Source: Aquimarina macrocephali JAMB N27
Lineage (GTDB): Bacteria; Bacteroidota; Bacteroidia; Flavobacteriales; Flavobacteriaceae
Assembly: GCF_000520995.1 (NCBI RefSeq)
Contig: NZ_JACA01000003.1
Location: 186,001-250,000, forward strand
Direction: 5' to 3'
DNA length: 64,000 bases
In this document: piece after piece, positions 61,764-64,000 of the stretch
Numbering within the stretch: the first letter of the stretch is position 1
Layout of the letters: each line of letters starts with the position of its first letter
Position numbers and translations under genes: made by a program
The notes under the pieces: model-generated
Seen by the model: the letters and a program-made list of their open reading frames with translations, nothing else
The model's database searches: none
Told to the model about the DNA's origin: nothing

Positions 61764-61904
61764 CTAACAATCACTCGATTGTATAAAAAAAGGTATTAGC
61801 AACGGAATCAAATATAGAACAAAGGCTAGTAGAGATACAAGGAAAATAGCTCTATATTCCTGAAAATGAGGTATAAATTTATAAATTTTGACTACTACTA
61901 TATT
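61764..61904 (-). pseudogene. hydrophobic peptide remnant, copy 1
   Basis: A minus-strand frame of 46 codons without start codon: KFIPHFQEYRAIFLVSLLAF followed by VLYLIPLLIPFFIQSSDC and TAG. One membrane segment is predicted. It shares K-F-(I/V)-x-H-F-(Q/K)-E-Y-x-x-x-(L)-x-S-L-L-x-F with copy 2. It could be the C-terminal part of a lost membrane protein, or a small toxin-like peptide. Not recognised. Confidence 0.4.
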
Positions 61905-62004
61905 TCACAAATACTAAACCACCAAAACATAAAAAACCTAAAAGAGATATCAGAAGAGCAACGCTATATTCCTTAAAATGAAATACAAATTTTAAGTAAT
62001 AAAC
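61879..62004 (-). pseudogene. hydrophobic peptide remnant, copy 2
   Basis: A minus-strand frame of 41 codons without ATG: KFVFHFKEYSVALLISLLGF, then LCFGGLVFVKYSSSQNL and TAA. It precedes copy 1 in the same direction but in another frame. The tandem similarity shows a duplication of about 110 bp at DNA level as well. Confidence 0.4.
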
Positions 62005-62157
62005 TTATAAATATCATATTGCGTGGAATTTTATCGAACCACCAGTTTAAACACTTAAAAGACTACCTATTGCTAAACGTCACAAAAAAGAAACATTCAA
62101 TTATATTATTTGTAACTAAATAAGTTTAATTTCGTTATTAATAAGGAAGCTTTTTTT

Positions 62158-63744
62158 ATGAGAAACATCATTCTGTCTATTATTTCGGGTCTCCTGCTTG
62201 CCATTAGCTGGCCAACTTATGGTTTTCCTTTATTTTTATTCTTTGGGTTTGTCCCTCTTTTGATTGCAGAATATAACATTCGAAAAAACAAATACAGCAA
62301 AAGTCAGGTTTTTGGTCTTGCTTTTCTTACTTTTTTCATTTGGAATATGATTACCACCTGGTGGATTTATAATTCTACTCCTTTTGGTATGTGGTTTGCA
62401 GAAATTGTAAATAGCCTAGTGATGACTTTGGTGTTTTTAATCTACCATATTGTTGCTAAAAGAACCACATTTACAATTAGTAGTATATTTCTCGTTTGTT
62501 TTTGGATGTCTTTTGAATATATGCATCTACAATGGGAGTTTTCCTGGCCCTGGCTTAATCTGGGTAATGGATTTTCGAGTTTTACCTCTTGGATACAATG
62601 GTATGAATATACAGGAACTTTTGGTGGTACACTTTGGATCTGGATCATCAATATTAGCGTTTTTAAAAGTGTACTACTTTTTACAGAACACAAAGATAAA
62701 ACTATTCTATACAGATCTGCCATTCGCAATGGATTGATCATTCTAATTCCAATTATAGTATCATTTATTATTCTAAAAACTTATGAAGAAGAAGGAAGTG
62801 ATATCGAAGTGGTTATTCTACAGCCAAACATAAATCCATATACCGAAAAATACAACACCACAGATAATCGAATAGGTAAATTATTAGACTCGTTAACGAA
62901 TACCGTTGCTACTTCAAAAACAGATTTTATTATTGCCCCAGAAACTGTTTTTGCAGATAATAACAGACTTACTAAGTTCTCTAGTTCTATTGCTAAAAAA
63001 ACTGCACATCGAATACTTAACCAATACCCTAACGCAAATGTATTATCAGGGATATCATTAATTGATGTATTTAATGATCCAAGTAAAATTCGCAGGCAAA
63101 CGAATACTTATAAAGAAGGTATTTATTATGATGACTATAATTCTGCATTTTTTGTTCGCCCCGATGGTACTGGTGATTTATATCACAAAAGCAAACTCGT
63201 TGTTGGTGTAGAAAATTTCCCGTACCAAAGTGTCTTAAAACCTATTTTTGGAGATGCCATGATTGATCTTGGAGGAACGGTCGCTAAAAAAACTACCCAA
63301 GAAGATCGAGAAGTATTCTTCTCTAAAGATAGTATTGGAGTAGGAACTTTAATCTGTTATGAGAGTATATATGGAGAATTTGCTACAGGGTATATTAGAA
63401 ATAAGGCAAACTTTCTGGCAATTATTACCAATGATGCCTGGTGGGGCAATACTCAAGGACATAGACAACATCTATCTTATGCTAGACTAAGAGCCATCGA
63501 AACCCGAAGAAGCATTGCACGAAGCGCTAATACAGGAATTTCTGCTATTATTAACCAAACAGGAGATATCGTAGCAAAATTAGATTATGAAAAACAAGGA
63601 GCACTAAAAGGAACTCTTATCGCAAATAACAAGACCACATTTTATGTAAAAGCAGGGAATTACCTGGCTAGAGTTTCTATATTTCTTTCGATTTTTATAT
63701 TCCTTTTTTCTGTGACCCGACGGAAAAGAAAAATGACAACCTGA
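62158..63744 (+). CDS. lnt: apolipoprotein N-acyltransferase
   Basis: 528 aa. N-terminal helices (about 1-200) are followed by a nitrilase-like catalytic domain (about 215-490) and a final helix. The triad is visible: Glu in IIAPETVF, Lys in YHKSKLVVGVENFP, Cys in LICYESIYGE. It adds the third acyl chain to lipoproteins at the periplasmic face of the inner membrane. This suits a genome with many lipoproteins, such as the 23-31 kb operon. Single gene. Confidence 0.94.
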   Translation: MRNIILSIISGLLLAISWPTYGFPLFLFFGFVPLLIAEYNIRKNKYSKSQVFGLAFLTFFIWNMITTWWIYNSTPFGMWFAEIVNSLVMTLVFLIYHIVAKRTTFTISSIFLVCFWMSFEYMHLQWEFSWPWLNLGNGFSSFTSWIQWYEYTGTFGGTLWIWIINISVFKSVLLFTEHKDKTILYRSAIRNGLIILIPIIVSFIILKTYEEEGSDIEVVILQPNINPYTEKYNTTDNRIGKLLDSLTNTVATSKTDFIIAPETVFADNNRLTKFSSSIAKKTAHRILNQYPNANVLSGISLIDVFNDPSKIRRQTNTYKEGIYYDDYNSAFFVRPDGTGDLYHKSKLVVGVENFPYQSVLKPIFGDAMIDLGGTVAKKTTQEDREVFFSKDSIGVGTLICYESIYGEFATGYIRNKANFLAIITNDAWWGNTQGHRQHLSYARLRAIETRRSIARSANTGISAIINQTGDIVAKLDYEKQGALKGTLIANNKTTFYVKAGNYLARVSIFLSIFIFLFSVTRRKRKMTT

Positions 63745-63833
63745 AAATCAATACCTAAATATAATATAATACTTCTGTACTTTATAACTATGTTAGTACA
63801 CATCTTTGTACCTTTGCAGCTTTATAAAAAATT

Positions 63834-64000
63834 GTGAATTACGTATCAGTAGAAAATATAGCTAAAGGATTTGGAGAACGTATCCTTTTTAAAAACATTT
63901 CTTTTGGAATCAACGAAGGGCAGAAAATTGGTTTTGTTGCCAAAAACGGAACTGGAAAAACCTCTCTCCTTGATATTGTTGCCGGTGATGAAGAGCCAGA
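63834..64000 (+). CDS. ABC-F family ATP-binding protein, 5' part only
   Basis: It starts with GTG at 63834, giving N-Y-V-S-V-E-N-I, then KGFGERILFKNISFGINEG and a Walker A variant AKNGTGKTSLL; it runs off the window after 55 codons. The start matches the family's usual M-N-Y-L-x-V-E-N-I opening. ABC-F proteins act on the ribosome or similar complexes and have two ATPase domains without membrane segments. Confidence 0.85.
   Translation, partial: MNYVSVENIAKGFGERILFKNISFGINEGQKIGFVAKNGTGKTSLLDIVAGDEEP

Larger units (their letters stand above)
61560..62157. other. intergenic upstream of lnt, with decayed duplications
   Basis: About 600 bp between the orphan terminator and lnt. It contains two similar stretches of broken hydrophobic coding sequence on the minus strand (61764-61904 and 61879-62004). 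The last 100 bp should hold the lnt promoter. No intact gene or RNA is seen. Confidence 0.5.

Noticed and set aside
63834..64000. ATP-binding protein next to lnt as an exporter or immunity factor for the array
   Set aside because: The visible start is of the soluble ABC-F type, a common housekeeping family.

Overview
The window looks like a chromosomal segment of a marine Flavobacteriaceae (Bacteroidota), perhaps close to Aquimarina. This is inferred from AT-rich DNA, few Shine-Dalgarno sites, lipoproteins whose Cys is followed by S/N-D-D-D, hybrid two-component and TPR-AraC regulators, YajC-DUF1573-NusB order, and double-glycine (GG) leader peptides. No rRNA, tRNA, CRISPR array, transposase or prophage was recognised.

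Layout. 1-10 kb: a partial DUF4350-like secreted protein, a DUF3999/DUF2339 membrane pair, an ECF42-type sigma factor operon with two YciI/DGPF proteins, a pair of small paralogous exported proteins and a DUF1203 protein. 10-19.6 kb: an Ada-like repair protein, an ApbE-thioredoxin-DUF4266-DUF3570 operon, a cytochrome c lipoprotein, ferritin, a PAS protein, an FMN-bind protein with a membrane partner, a porin and HMG-CoA lyase. ApbE could flavinylate the FMN-bind protein (DAISGAT, Thr152). 19.8-31.3 kb: a 7TM hybrid histidine kinase with an AraC output, then an eight-gene co-directional run of mostly lipoproteins (kelch, NHL, collagen-like, beta-barrel) ending at a strong terminator. 31.3-35.6 kb: a TPR-TM-AraC regulator, a 22-bp palindrome, a GG-leader peptide and a prolyl-oligopeptidase lipoprotein, probably one regulated unit. 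35.9-51.1 kb: mostly housekeeping (LysE, pyrD, pepT, yajC, nusB, leucine dehydrogenase, ABC exporter, PUR protein, M14 peptidase, PPIase). 51.3-52.8 kb: two GG-leader peptides flanking a stand-alone LytTR regulator. 53.4-59.6 kb: recQ, kdsD, tatC, a CMD protein, lptB and pssA. 59.7-61.5 kb: a tandem array of five small Cys-rich GG-leader peptide genes plus one decayed copy. 62.2-64 kb: lnt and the start of an ABC-F gene.

The most unusual content is the set of secreted-peptide precursors. Six intact genes (51333-51530 and the five at 59742-61440) share one leader type. Their cores are divergent but always contain an even number of cysteines (4 or 6), with none in the leader. Upstream of them lies a dyad, TAGACAY-N6-TGA-RTGTCT, 40-41 nt before the start codon in four intact copies (one on the opposite strand about 8 kb away) and decayed in a fifth. 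The last arm base covaries (C/G versus T/A). No C39 exporter or recognisable maturation enzyme lies in the window, so export would have to be encoded elsewhere. Two further GG peptides (33574-33759 and 52585-52764) carry a different leader.
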